DNA from: Crocinitomicaceae bacterium
Lineage (GTDB): Bacteria; Bacteroidota; Bacteroidia; Flavobacteriales_D; Crocinitomicaceae
Length of the DNA stretch: 64,000 nt
Reading direction: 5' to 3'
Assembly: GCA_016709005.1 (NCBI GenBank)
Contig: JADJEU010000001.1
Span: 620,001 to 684,000, forward strand
The notes beneath the pieces were generated by a model. The model was not told where the DNA came from, searched no databases, and saw nothing but the letters and a program-made list of their open reading frames with translations. Within the stretch, counting starts at the first letter, position 1; every line of letters starts with the position of its first letter. A program made the position numbers and the translations under genes. This document shows positions 44,305 through 53,217 of this stretch, one piece after another.

Positions 44305-45764
44305 TTTCTCTGTTTTACGCCATCTGGTAGTCGTCAACTCGAGCATATAATTTCCAGCAGGAACATCTTCGAGTGATACTGGAACGATTAACTCTCCCGC
44401 AATTATTTCAACGCTGGCAGATTTAAAAACTTTACCCGTCATATCAATCAAACGCCAATTGATCAAATTACCTGTTGGTGAAACCAGGCTTATATTCGTG
44501 AAGTCTTTGCATGGATTTGGATACATCGAAATTGTCAATTCTTCAGACTCATTCAGGGATGAAAAAGCCGACGCATCTAAGCTCTGTTCTGCCCGTTGAA
44601 ATAATTTGAGATCATAAATTGTTGCGTTTATTTTCCAACCACCTGAAGTATAATAAGTGACAAGAAGTTTATTCGGTGATATCTGTGCAAAGCTTGGATA
44701 GGCACAATCGGAGTTCCCCTGAAAAATCCGAATAGTATCGCTCCATGAAATACCATTATTCAAAGAGTAGATCATACAAACGTCTGCACTAAACGGCGTT
44801 GAATTGACGTGTCTGAAACCACTTACCAGAACACCACAACTAAGTCGCAAAAGATCGGTGGCCTGGCCAGTAAATCCAAAGTCCAAATCAGGAACAAAGT
44901 CATTAGTTTCAAATCCAAAAATGCCTGCCTCATAGGACCCGCTGAAGAAGGGGTTGCAGGATTATCCGAACAACGGTAATGCATCAGAACTTTACCGTCA
45001 TCAATTTTAAGAAGGGCAGGTTCAGCTTTCCATACCTGCGGAAGATAATTTTCTCCGATACCATATCTACTCCAGGTAACGCCACCATCTGTACTCTCAA
45101 AAAAGAATATTGACATGGGTTCAGAAACAAATAATCCGGGCACTGAATCCGGAATCAATGCATTTCCCCCATATGCAGGAAGTATGATTCGATCCTCATA
45201 TTCTACAGCTGGTGCAGAGCAAGCGAAGACTTGAAAAATTGACGCGTCAGGAAGTTTGTAGTGATCACCATCAAAAGTAGAGCCCGCCGAAATGGACATG
45301 GCATCATTGCCATCAATTGATTGAGGTGTAGAAAAGGTATTTCCCCCATCATTAGAAAACGCAACGTGAATCGAATAAATGGCAGGCACCGGAGGGTATG
45401 CGGCGGCATTGCCTGGCAAGTATTCGTAATAGTTTAACATTATTCTGCCGTCAGCTAACAGAGTAACTGAAGGGTCACGTTCATCAATACCGTGCTGATT
45501 CACTAAAACTTGCGGAATAGACCAAAATTTTCCATCTGAACTGCCTTTCACTTTCATGATCCGTCCAGAAAGATCAACATGTCCACTGCCTTTTCTGTAA
45601 ACGACAAGTAAGCTATCATTTGGCAGCCTTATAATGGATGGAAAAGCGATGTGCGGTGCATTAGAAATCTGATAAGTTCCTTTTCTGATAAAATCAATTG
45701 CATCAACCTGCGCGGATGAGATCAAACAATAAAAAAAACTTACAAAAACCAAGAGCTTCGACAT
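44287..45764 (-). CDS. Secreted sialidase/BNR-repeat-like protein with T9SS tail, with a one-base frameshift
   Basis: About 492 residues if corrected, from the ATG at 45764 (the TTG upstream precedes the signal peptide). Signal peptide to SSAQ (~19). The body shows sialidase-type beta-propeller features: FPSIIRLPNDSLLVVYRKG, an Asp-box-like FSNDGGNTFSTP and a second ESTDGGVTWSRY. The C-terminus (~410-492) is a T9SS type A domain (MYPNPCKDF). A CCCC run (GGGG at 44950-44953) has lost one base. The true frame resumes as FSGSYEAGIFGFETNDF and continues to 44287. It may be an exo-sialidase or a related surface glycan-binding protein, and catalytic residues were not all verified. Confidence 0.75.
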
Positions 45765-46020
45765 GTGCTGCAAGGTACATCAGGCACATTTGAAGCGCAC
45801 TTAAAAGCAACTTATATGCTTCTTAAATAATGCTTAAAGCAAATTTTTCAGTTCGATGAAATATCTTTTTTTTACAAAATAAATCCTCAAAAGCGAAGAA
45901 ATTTCAACGTTGCTCGAAGTTGTTATTGTACAATCAACTTTTTAAAGCGATGCCATCAGAAGATTTGAGAATAAAGAGTTCATAAACTCTATTAGGGTCA
46001 ACCCAAGAACAGCAAAAAAA

Positions 46021-47067
46021 TTAAACTAGAGAATCTAAATTCAAAGGAGTACCTTTTGCCAGGTCTAACTTAACTTTTTTACCAATCAATTCGCTTAAAT
46101 ATTTAGGATGCAATCCAAATCCAGGCCGCACAGATCTAACATTTTTATCTGTGATTATGTCACCGGCTTTCATATCTTCTGCGACAAAAAGGGAACGTGA
46201 AAATTCGCGACTTCTTTTCTTTTTCTCAGTCATTGAAAAATCTTCACGACCAATTAATTTCTCAGCCAAACGAACACCATCCACCATTTGCTTAAATTCT
46301 GTGACATCCAATGAAAAATGTGAATCTACTCCGCCCATTTTTTTATCCAGAATAAAATGTTTTTCGATTATTGTTGCCCCCAAAGCAACACTTAGCATAG
46401 GGGCTTCTATTCCAGCCGTATGATCAGAAAGTCCGCTTAGCACATTAAACTTTGTTTGAATGAGATGGATGTTTTTCAGGTTTGCACTTTCAGGCGCAGC
46501 TGGATATTCAGATGTACATTGCAACAAAATAATTTGATCGTTGCCAGCTTTCAAACAAGTATCAATTGCCAATTGAATATCTGATTCATCCGCAATTCCA
46601 GTTGAGATGATAATTGGTTTCTTTTTGGAGGCAACATATTCGATCAAAGGAATGTCTGTTATTTCAAACGATGCAATTTTATACGCAGGCGCGTTCAGAC
46701 TCTCCAAGAGATCAACCGCGGCATTATCAAATGGCGATGAAAAACAAATCAAACCTACTTCTGCGGCAACTTTAAAAAGTTCTGCGTGCCATTCCCAGGG
46801 AGTGTAAGCTTCCTGATAAAGATCGTATAAATACTTTCCATCCCACGCAGTTCCTTGTTTAATCTTGAAGTAATCATTTTTCACATTCAAGGTGATCGAA
46901 TCAGCAGTATAAGTTTGAAGCTTTATACAATCAGCACCAGCCTTTTTTGCTGCACGAACAGTGGCAATGGCCGTTTCCAAACTCCCGTTATGATTGGCAC
47001 TTAACTCGGCAATAATAAATGTTCTACCGGCACCCAATTCAAAATTTCCAATTTTAATTTGCTTCAT
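46021..47067 (-). CDS. pseI: Pseudaminic acid synthase
   Basis: 348 residues of the NeuB/PseI family: TIM barrel with IIAELSANHNGSLETA, KLQTYTADSIT, FSSPFD, ISTGIADESDI and DHTAGIEAPMLSVALGA, the metal-site EKHFILDKKMGGVDSHFSL, and a C-terminal SAF (antifreeze-like) domain from ~285. The 'GGVD' and 'ADSIT' patterns and the neighbours favour PseI over NeuB. It condenses 2,4-diacetamido-2,4,6-trideoxy-L-altrose with phosphoenolpyruvate to pseudaminic acid. It is the last gene of the cluster, and its ATG overlaps the PseG-PseH stop by 4 bp. Confidence 0.93.
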   Translation of the reverse strand: MKQIKIGNFELGAGRTFIIAELSANHNGSLETAIATVRAAKKAGADCIKLQTYTADSITLNVKNDYFKIKQGTAWDGKYLYDLYQEAYTPWEWHAELFKVAAEVGLICFSSPFDNAAVDLLESLNAPAYKIASFEITDIPLIEYVASKKKPIIISTGIADESDIQLAIDTCLKAGNDQIILLQCTSEYPAAPESANLKNIHLIQTKFNVLSGLSDHTAGIEAPMLSVALGATIIEKHFILDKKMGGVDSHFSLDVTEFKQMVDGVRLAEKLIGREDFSMTEKKKRSREFSRSLFVAEDMKAGDIITDKNVRSVRPGFGLHPKYLSELIGKKVKLDLAKGTPLNLDSLV

Positions 47068-48461
47068 ACTTTTAGTGTATATAAAACCGAGTCTGGAAAG
47101 TCAGTCGTTTTTTCTTCTTTAAAATTACAGCGAATAAATGAATTACGTGAAGCAGCATTGCCAAGCTTTACATATCCACTAATTTCTTTCACCTTCGGAT
47201 TTTCTCGCAGCATTTCCAAAATACCCTTTTTCAAAAGCACACTCCCCCATCCCTTCTGCCTGAATTCAGGCGCGATCAAATAATTTATCAGAGCACTGTT
47301 ACCGGTATGTTCAAACCGAATCTGCCCCATCCGTTCTCCCTTAAATTCAAGAATGTAATAAGAAGTCTGGGAAGAATTAATTTTTGAGTTGAACCAATTT
47401 GTATGATCAGACATTGATACCGCAGCAGTTGAGTATGATTGATTTCTGACCAGCGGATCATTAATCCAATCATAAACTATATCCAGATCAGATAAGTTTG
47501 TTCTTCTGATAGTAACTTCCAATTCACGCGCAATCAGATCAAATTCTTTCACGAGTCTTTCAGGAGAATGTTTATCAATAATTTTAGTAGACGACCATTC
47601 GGATGTAAACTTTCCAATAAATGGTTTTGCGGCGTTTGACTCTATTAAAAATTGAAATAAATATTTCTGATTATCCGCAGTCTGCAAAATATAAAGTTGT
47701 CCGTTTGAAACAGCCAGATACTCATAAGAAACGGTACTTGCACTCATTACCGCGTTGGCTGACCGGCGCATCAACTCAGCAAGTTCTGCTGCATTTAGTC
47801 CTGCAAAAACACGGTGGTTGGCTGAAGCTATTTTTTCTAACTCTGTTTTGAATTTATACGCGGTTCCAACAACTATAGCAACTCGGGTTTCTGGTTGAAA
47901 ATGTTGTAAACAGTTCATGGTTTCATTCCCAGGATCAGCACCGCCAAAACAGATCAATACATCAAATTCAAATGCAGTTTTTGGTTTGTTTTCCAGAAAA
48001 GCTTTTCTTAAAATAGCATAGTCTGGTCCCAGACAAATTCGGGTCAGAGGTTTTGATTTTATGGTATGATGCGAGATTCCGCCAGAATGATTTATGATTA
48101 AATCCGCAGCAATTTTAAAGGCATGCACATCATCTATATAAACTAATTTGTAAAGCGCATTTAAACTCTTTACATAGTCCTCATCAAATTGATAACCATC
48201 CAGCACAACAATTGTGTCTGACGATTTAAAATGATGCGTAAAAAAAGTCGATTCCTGATTAATCAAAATTTCAGCAGGAATTTTTATAAAAGTGTATTCT
48301 GCCGGCAGAACATTCGAATCAGTATCTGCTGAAACAAGAAAGACTATTTTGAATTTTTGATTGAGATATTCAGCAAGGGCAAGTGATCTGAACAGATGGC
48401 CCAAACCAATTTTTGAATTCCCATCACACCGAAAAACAATATTTGTCCGCGGCGTATCCAC
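47064..48461 (-). CDS. PseG-PseH fusion: UDP-sugar hydrolase plus N-acetyltransferase
   Basis: 465 residues. Residues 1-~320 are PseG-like, a GT-B fold UDP-sugar hydrolase (FRCDGNSKIGLGHLFRSLALAEYL with the conserved GxGH His, ICFGGADPGNETM, SASTVSYEYLAV). Residues ~325-465 are a GNAT domain of the PseH type (VTIRRTNLSDLDIVYDWIND, LIAPEFRQKGWGSVLLKKG). PseH acetylates the 4-amino group and PseG then removes UDP, so the fusion joins two consecutive steps. The start abuts the pseF stop, and the stop overlaps pseI by 4 bp. Confidence 0.9.
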   Translation of the reverse strand: MDTPRTNIVFRCDGNSKIGLGHLFRSLALAEYLNQKFKIVFLVSADTDSNVLPAEYTFIKIPAEILINQESTFFTHHFKSSDTIVVLDGYQFDEDYVKSLNALYKLVYIDDVHAFKIAADLIINHSGGISHHTIKSKPLTRICLGPDYAILRKAFLENKPKTAFEFDVLICFGGADPGNETMNCLQHFQPETRVAIVVGTAYKFKTELEKIASANHRVFAGLNAAELAELMRRSANAVMSASTVSYEYLAVSNGQLYILQTADNQKYLFQFLIESNAAKPFIGKFTSEWSSTKIIDKHSPERLVKEFDLIARELEVTIRRTNLSDLDIVYDWINDPLVRNQSYSTAAVSMSDHTNWFNSKINSSQTSYYILEFKGERMGQIRFEHTGNSALINYLIAPEFRQKGWGSVLLKKGILEMLRENPKVKEISGYVKLGNAASRNSFIRCNFKEEKTTDFPDSVLYTLKV

Positions 48462-49151
48462 TTAAATGCCTGATTTTAGTTTATACAATGATTCTGCAAT
48501 TCTCCAATCTTCTTCGGTGTCGATATCAATTGCATTCAAACGATCAATTTCAAATCCTTTTGACTTTGCCGTGTACATTTTTTTTTCATACAGCAAGGTC
48601 TGCGATTTAATCCAATAGAGTTGTCCGGCATCGTGATAGGCTTGCGGCAAATCTTGCGACCGTGTATTCAAATGCTCAGGCCAAAACATGGAAACATTTC
48701 CTGCCTCATCTTTCTTTAATGCCCTGAAAATTGGGAAACCAAAATTTTGAATGGTGAAAGCTGAATCGGTTTCAGCATCTAACAAATCATGAACATTTTT
48801 TACGAGTTGCGAATTAACAAAGGGAGCCGTTGCAAACAAACAAGCAATCTCATCAAAATTTATTGATAATGATTTATAATATTCTACAACTTCAATCATT
48901 ACATCAACAACCGTAGCGTGATCATCACTATTTTTAGCACTCCTTAAAGTAGGAACCTCCGCACCAAACTGAGCCGCAATTTTTGCAATTTCTTCATCGT
49001 CAGTTGAAACAACTACTTTGTCAAAAAGGCCTGATGTTAAAGCTGCTTCAATTGAATACGCTATAATTGGCCGCCCAAGAAACAACTTAATGTTCTTGCG
49101 CGGAATTCGTTTGCTGCCGCCTCGGGCTGGTATGATTGCAAGTTTTTTCAA
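48462..49151 (-). CDS. pseF: Pseudaminic acid cytidylyltransferase
   Basis: 229 residues of the CMP-nonulosonate synthetase family. The N-terminal nucleotide motif IPARGGSKRIPRKNIKLFLG, VVSTDDEEIAKIA, SDDHATVVDVMIEV, and AYHDAGQLYWIKSQTL match PseF-type enzymes. It activates pseudaminic acid with CTP to CMP-Pse, the donor for glycosyltransferases. It abuts the PseG-PseH gene and follows a methyltransferase by 3 bp. Confidence 0.92.
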   Translation of the reverse strand: MKKLAIIPARGGSKRIPRKNIKLFLGRPIIAYSIEAALTSGLFDKVVVSTDDEEIAKIAAQFGAEVPTLRSAKNSDDHATVVDVMIEVVEYYKSLSINFDEIACLFATAPFVNSQLVKNVHDLLDAETDSAFTIQNFGFPIFRALKKDEAGNVSMFWPEHLNTRSQDLPQAYHDAGQLYWIKSQTLLYEKKMYTAKSKGFEIDRLNAIDIDTEEDWRIAESLYKLKSGI

Positions 49152-49154
49152 ATC

Positions 49155-49796
49155 TTACTTACTCAATAAGTACATGACGTCTTCATTACCAGATTCAGCC
49201 TGATTGATATAAGGATATCGTTTTGACTTCACCAGTTTCAAATCTGGAAAGCGATCTATAAATTCTTGAGCAAAATTTGACTTCCACAAAAACCCAGTAT
49301 TTCCACGGTAGTTGATATCCGTGATTTTATCAGCGTAATATTCAAATCCCCAAATGAATTTTTTAGAGCATCGATACATCTCAGACATGATCTTATCATA
49401 ATCCGCCGGAGCAATGTGAATCAATACACCATTCGTTACAACCACATCAAAGTAATTATCTTTAAAAGGCAAATCAAAACCACTGCCCTGAATGATGTTG
49501 ATGTTTTTTAGTATTGATTTGGATCGTTCAACCGAATAAGCTTGCAGCTCGACTCCATACAAATTGGTAAAGCCTTGCGATTGCAAACCTCTCAATTGCA
49601 TTCCTATGTTACAGCCTACTTCAAGAATTCGTGCATCTTTTGGAAGTGTTGCAAGAAACTCTTCATTCATTGCCAATTTGGTTACGCCATATTGTTTGAG
49701 ATAATATTCATCCCATTCTTGCTCTGTAAAAAAATTGCGTTCGGTGTAGTCTTTTCCAAATTCACCTGACCAAAAATCTGTTTGTTTTGTTTGCAT
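49155..49796 (-). CDS. Pseudaminic acid biosynthesis-associated SAM methyltransferase
   Basis: 213 residues. The N-terminal QTDFWSGEFGKDYTERNF and EWDEYY segment and class I SAM motif LEVGCNIGMQLRGL, followed by NGVLIHIAP, match the methylase family often located in Pse clusters. It may methylate the nonulosonic acid or another residue of the glycan. The target is not known. Its stop is 3 bp before pseF. Confidence 0.82.
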   Translation of the reverse strand: MQTKQTDFWSGEFGKDYTERNFFTEQEWDEYYLKQYGVTKLAMNEEFLATLPKDARILEVGCNIGMQLRGLQSQGFTNLYGVELQAYSVERSKSILKNINIIQGSGFDLPFKDNYFDVVVTNGVLIHIAPADYDKIMSEMYRCSKKFIWGFEYYADKITDINYRGNTGFLWKSNFAQEFIDRFPDLKLVKSKRYPYINQAESGNEDVMYLLSK

Positions 49797-49812
49797 GAAA
49801 GTTATTCTTTAA

Positions 49813-50478
49813 TTATTTTTTTACTACATAACAAGGCGTCACCGCATACGGAAGACGTTTAATCTCAACATCTTTATCCGCAAAAAACTCATCTACTGCT
49901 TTGTTAGCACCTGGAAAAACATTGGCATAATCATCCAATAAGATAACCCCGCCGCGCGCAACACGCGGATAGAAATACTCCAGAACTGCTTTGGTGGGCT
50001 CGTAAACATCCACGTCAATATTTAAAAATGAAATTTTCAGTTCAGGATGTTTTTCAATATAATCAGGAATCGTTTTAATCACATTTCCTTTAATCAATTC
50101 AACGTTCGAATCACATTTTTTATGACGCAATACTTCCATCAGCTGTTCTTCACCAATACCTTCATCACCTGAATCTTTGATAAATTTATCTCGCCATTTC
50201 TGATCATTTTCAAAATCAGTTTCAGGAAAAGGACCAAAAGCATCAAAGCCTAACATCCTTTTTGCTGCAGGATTACCAAGCAATTGTCTGAAGGCCGCAA
50301 ACCTCACAAAGGATGCTCCTTTAAATACACCACATTCAACAATAGCTCCAGGGATATCGACTGTCATTTTAAACAAATCGTAATGCGCCATCACTTTTGC
50401 CATGCGGTAAATATCGCTGGAGAGATAATAATTATTCTCGTAATAAAAAGGTTTTGAGAAATCTGGTAATTCAATCAT
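49813..50478 (-). CDS. TylF/MycF-type O-methyltransferase
   Basis: 221 residues with the TylF/macrocin O-methyltransferase pattern: PGAIVECGVFKGASFVRFAA (SAM site), KRMLGFDAFGPFPE, and the metal-binding acidic segment FLNIDVDVYEPTKAVLEYFYPRVARGGVILLDDY. Family members methylate sugar hydroxyls in a Mg-dependent way. In this cluster it probably methylates a glycan sugar. It lies 10 bp after the unknown 525-residue gene and 16 bp before the next methyltransferase. Confidence 0.85.
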   Translation of the reverse strand: MIELPDFSKPFYYENNYYLSSDIYRMAKVMAHYDLFKMTVDIPGAIVECGVFKGASFVRFAAFRQLLGNPAAKRMLGFDAFGPFPETDFENDQKWRDKFIKDSGDEGIGEEQLMEVLRHKKCDSNVELIKGNVIKTIPDYIEKHPELKISFLNIDVDVYEPTKAVLEYFYPRVARGGVILLDDYANVFPGANKAVDEFFADKDVEIKRLPYAVTPCYVVKK

Positions 50479-50488
50479 GTCTTATGTA

Positions 50489-52066
50489 TTAAAAAATGTG
50501 ATCAGCTGCCACTGCACCCGATTCAAAAAAATCAAAATCGTATCCGTAAATATATGGATTCGTTGTTTGCATGGTCACCCAGCCAGATTCACCTCCAAAG
50601 AATTCTTTTAGTTCAGAGTCTTTCATTGCGTTCAGTTGAATCATGCCATTAGCTGGAATCATCACTTTCCGTTTCAGGATAGCTTCATCCTGTTCACGAA
50701 AAAACTGCAAGTCAATTTCTGCCGGTCTGTCGTATGCTTTTAAAGTTGATGAATTGGTAATGCAAATTTCAGATGTTCCGATATTGATGAATGGAGCCCA
50801 ACGAAAGGTTCCCGCTTTTTCTAAGATTTTTGGATTCCCTAACGAAGGCGCAAAACAAATATTCGATGGCACTTTCATGGCGGCATTTTTCATACCTACA
50901 TTCAAACCAAATTTTACCCGCGTAGGTATTTTAGTTTTGTCATTCCAGTTGCAATTCAGGTTGGCAACTTTTGCTTTTTGAATGTCAATTCCTGCAGCTA
51001 TACAAAGGGTTTCAAAGTCCAGAACGTCATACCTATTGTCTGAATGTTTCACTTCAACAGCGCGTTTTAGTGAACCCAGAAACTCACCTTTGTCTCCGTA
51101 AAAATCACAATTGATTTCAAAATCAGAAGGTGAAAAAATCGGGTAAACCGCAACTTGTGTAAAATATCCACCCGTAATATAAAGAGGAATAGCAACCGCA
51201 CTGTCGTTGAATTTATCGTCTTTGCGATTCCAGAAAGACTTGGAATCATTGAGTGGTGAACAATCATAATAAGTATGCGTGATACTGATTTGACCAATAT
51301 TCTTCTGAATATTTCCAACGACAAATCGAGGAAAAAATCCGTGCATGTTATGACCTAGTTTTACTGATCCTGCTTCATTCTTCAAATGCTCTGACAAATT
51401 CATTTTTTCCGTCAGATTTACAAAAACGGTTTGATATGGAGCAATTGGATTCAAAGTAAAACTGCCACTGTGTGTCTTGCCACTTTTTGTATTTAACTCA
51501 TACGAAAAAGTAGGCTTTTCATTTTCCTGTGGTCCGTTTGTCAAAGCCAGAAACGACTCTAATTGGGGATCTCCGTAAATATCAAAACCAGATTCACGAA
51601 CTACGTATTCTTCATTACCAACCAGATCTTCAATGTCATTGTAGATGCGGCCAACGGTGTGAACCGCTGTACTGAATTTATCACTGTAATAAACTAATAC
51701 AAATGCAGGATATGGAAAAACCAAATCACGCGTTGAAAATATTTCAAGCTCCAATGATCCAATAAAAGTATCTCCGATCTTGTCTGCAAATTCATCAAGC
51801 GAAATAGAATATGATTTGTGAGAGTCAATCACTGAATTTTTGCGCGAAAGAATTTGCCCCATTTCATTTCTCAGCGTATACAGTATGCCTATTTCCTTTA
51901 TGTTTCTTTTCAGGAGCCAATAGCCCATGAAAATAATTTTGGACGAATATTGAGTATTGTGCTGCACCGGAAAAATTGCCGATGACCGATAGGTAGGTTT
52001 TGTTGTTGAAGAAATTTCTTCCCCAATACTTTGAACGGCTTCCAGATGACTGTAAAATGATCTCAT
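50489..52066 (-). CDS. Unknown 525-residue protein inside the pseudaminic acid operon
   Basis: 525 residues with no signal peptide, no membrane helix and no recognised family. The sequence is beta-rich (alternating hydrophobic strands such as GSFTLNPIAPYQTVFVNL and AVAIPLYITGGYFTQVAVYP) and reads like several immunoglobulin-like or jelly-roll modules. A repeated pattern of HNMHGFFPRF-type and WAPFINIGTSEICITN-type segments may be motifs of a carbohydrate-binding module. The start overlaps the pseC stop by 4 bp, so it is translated with the pathway. A glycan-assembly or recognition role is inferred from position only. Confidence 0.6.
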   Translation of the reverse strand: MRSFYSHLEAVQSIGEEISSTTKPTYRSSAIFPVQHNTQYSSKIIFMGYWLLKRNIKEIGILYTLRNEMGQILSRKNSVIDSHKSYSISLDEFADKIGDTFIGSLELEIFSTRDLVFPYPAFVLVYYSDKFSTAVHTVGRIYNDIEDLVGNEEYVVRESGFDIYGDPQLESFLALTNGPQENEKPTFSYELNTKSGKTHSGSFTLNPIAPYQTVFVNLTEKMNLSEHLKNEAGSVKLGHNMHGFFPRFVVGNIQKNIGQISITHTYYDCSPLNDSKSFWNRKDDKFNDSAVAIPLYITGGYFTQVAVYPIFSPSDFEINCDFYGDKGEFLGSLKRAVEVKHSDNRYDVLDFETLCIAAGIDIQKAKVANLNCNWNDKTKIPTRVKFGLNVGMKNAAMKVPSNICFAPSLGNPKILEKAGTFRWAPFINIGTSEICITNSSTLKAYDRPAEIDLQFFREQDEAILKRKVMIPANGMIQLNAMKDSELKEFFGGESGWVTMQTTNPYIYGYDFDFFESGAVAADHIF

Positions 52067-53217
52067 AAATTCAAAAATTCCAAAACAGAATTAATAACAT
52101 AATCTTGCTCTTCATAACTCAGTGCAGGGTATAGAGGCAACGTCAAACATTGACTGTAATACTTTTCAGCAAAGGGAAAATCTCCGGCTTTCCAACCTAA
52201 CGATTGATAATACGGATGAAGATGAACAGGAATGTAATGAACCTGCGAATAAATATTTTTTGTTTTCAGAAAGTCATAAAGTTCTTTGCGCTTTTCGACT
52301 TCAATAATAAACAGATGCCAGGCATTTGAAAATTCATGCGGTTGTTTCTGAATTTTTATTTGAGAGATTCCTGCAAAAGCTTTTGTATAATTTGCCGCAA
52401 TTTCTTTGCGACGCTCAAGCCCTTTACCAGCCTTTGCTAATTGCGATATTCCAAGTGCACAATTTAAATCCGGCAGTCGATAATTGTACCCTAAAATTTG
52501 CATTTCATGAAACCAGCCACCTTTCTCTTCGGGCATATTTTCGCGCGAAATACCGTGCGTTCTTAACTGAACTAATTTTTTGTACAATGCTTCATCATTG
52601 GTGGTGATCATTCCTCCTTCACCGCAGGCAATGTGTTTTACAGGGTGAAATGAAAAGCAAGAAAGATCGCTGTAAATTCCGCTTCCGCATAAAATTCTTC
52701 GGCCAATGCTGTCTGTAAAATAAGCGCCGGGAGCATGACACGCATCTTCAATAATCCACAGATTAAATTCATTCGCCAGCTTTCTGATTTGCTCTGTATC
52801 TACTGGCAAACCAGTAAAGTCTACTGGCACTATTCCAGCGTAAGTTCCGGGTTTGGAAGTGCGCAGTTTTTGCTCTAATTTTTTAAGATCAATTAAATAG
52901 GTATCCGGATCGATATCAACAAACTCTACCGCAGCGCCACAATATAACATAGCATTGGCTGATGCGGCAAATGTGATTGGTGTGGTAATTATTTTTTGTC
53001 CCGCGCTTACATTCAGCGAAAGAGCCGCGAGATGTAATGCTGCCGTACCGTTAGCACAAGCAACGGCATAATGTGAACCGACATAATTTGCAAACTTGTC
53101 TTCAAATTCTTTTACCAAAGGGCCTTGCGTCAAAAAATCCGACTTCAAAGCTTTTGTTACTGCTTCAATATCGGATTCATCAATAGTTTGCCGTCCGTAT
53201 GGAATAATTTTGGTCAT
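52063..53217 (-). CDS. pseC: UDP-4-amino-4,6-dideoxy-N-acetyl-L-altrosamine transaminase
   Basis: 384 residues of the DegT/DnrJ/EryC1 PLP aminotransferase family, PseC subgroup. ACANGTAALHLAAL binds PLP phosphate, and the Schiff-base Lys is in SCFSFHPVKHIACGEGG. It transfers an amino group from Glu to the 4-keto sugar made by PseB. The start overlaps the pseB stop by 4 bp and the stop overlaps the next gene by 4 bp. Confidence 0.92.
   Translation of the reverse strand: MTKIIPYGRQTIDESDIEAVTKALKSDFLTQGPLVKEFEDKFANYVGSHYAVACANGTAALHLAALSLNVSAGQKIITTPITFAASANAMLYCGAAVEFVDIDPDTYLIDLKKLEQKLRTSKPGTYAGIVPVDFTGLPVDTEQIRKLANEFNLWIIEDACHAPGAYFTDSIGRRILCGSGIYSDLSCFSFHPVKHIACGEGGMITTNDEALYKKLVQLRTHGISRENMPEEKGGWFHEMQILGYNYRLPDLNCALGISQLAKAGKGLERRKEIAANYTKAFAGISQIKIQKQPHEFSNAWHLFIIEVEKRKELYDFLKTKNIYSQVHYIPVHLHPYYQSLGWKAGDFPFAEKYYSQCLTLPLYPALSYEEQDYVINSVLEFLNL

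Noticed and set aside
45976..45989. Terminator after the pse cluster (GAGTT/AACTC hairpin)
   Set aside because: The stem is only 5 bp and no real T tract follows on the minus strand. The 247-bp gap 45774-46020 shows no other feature.
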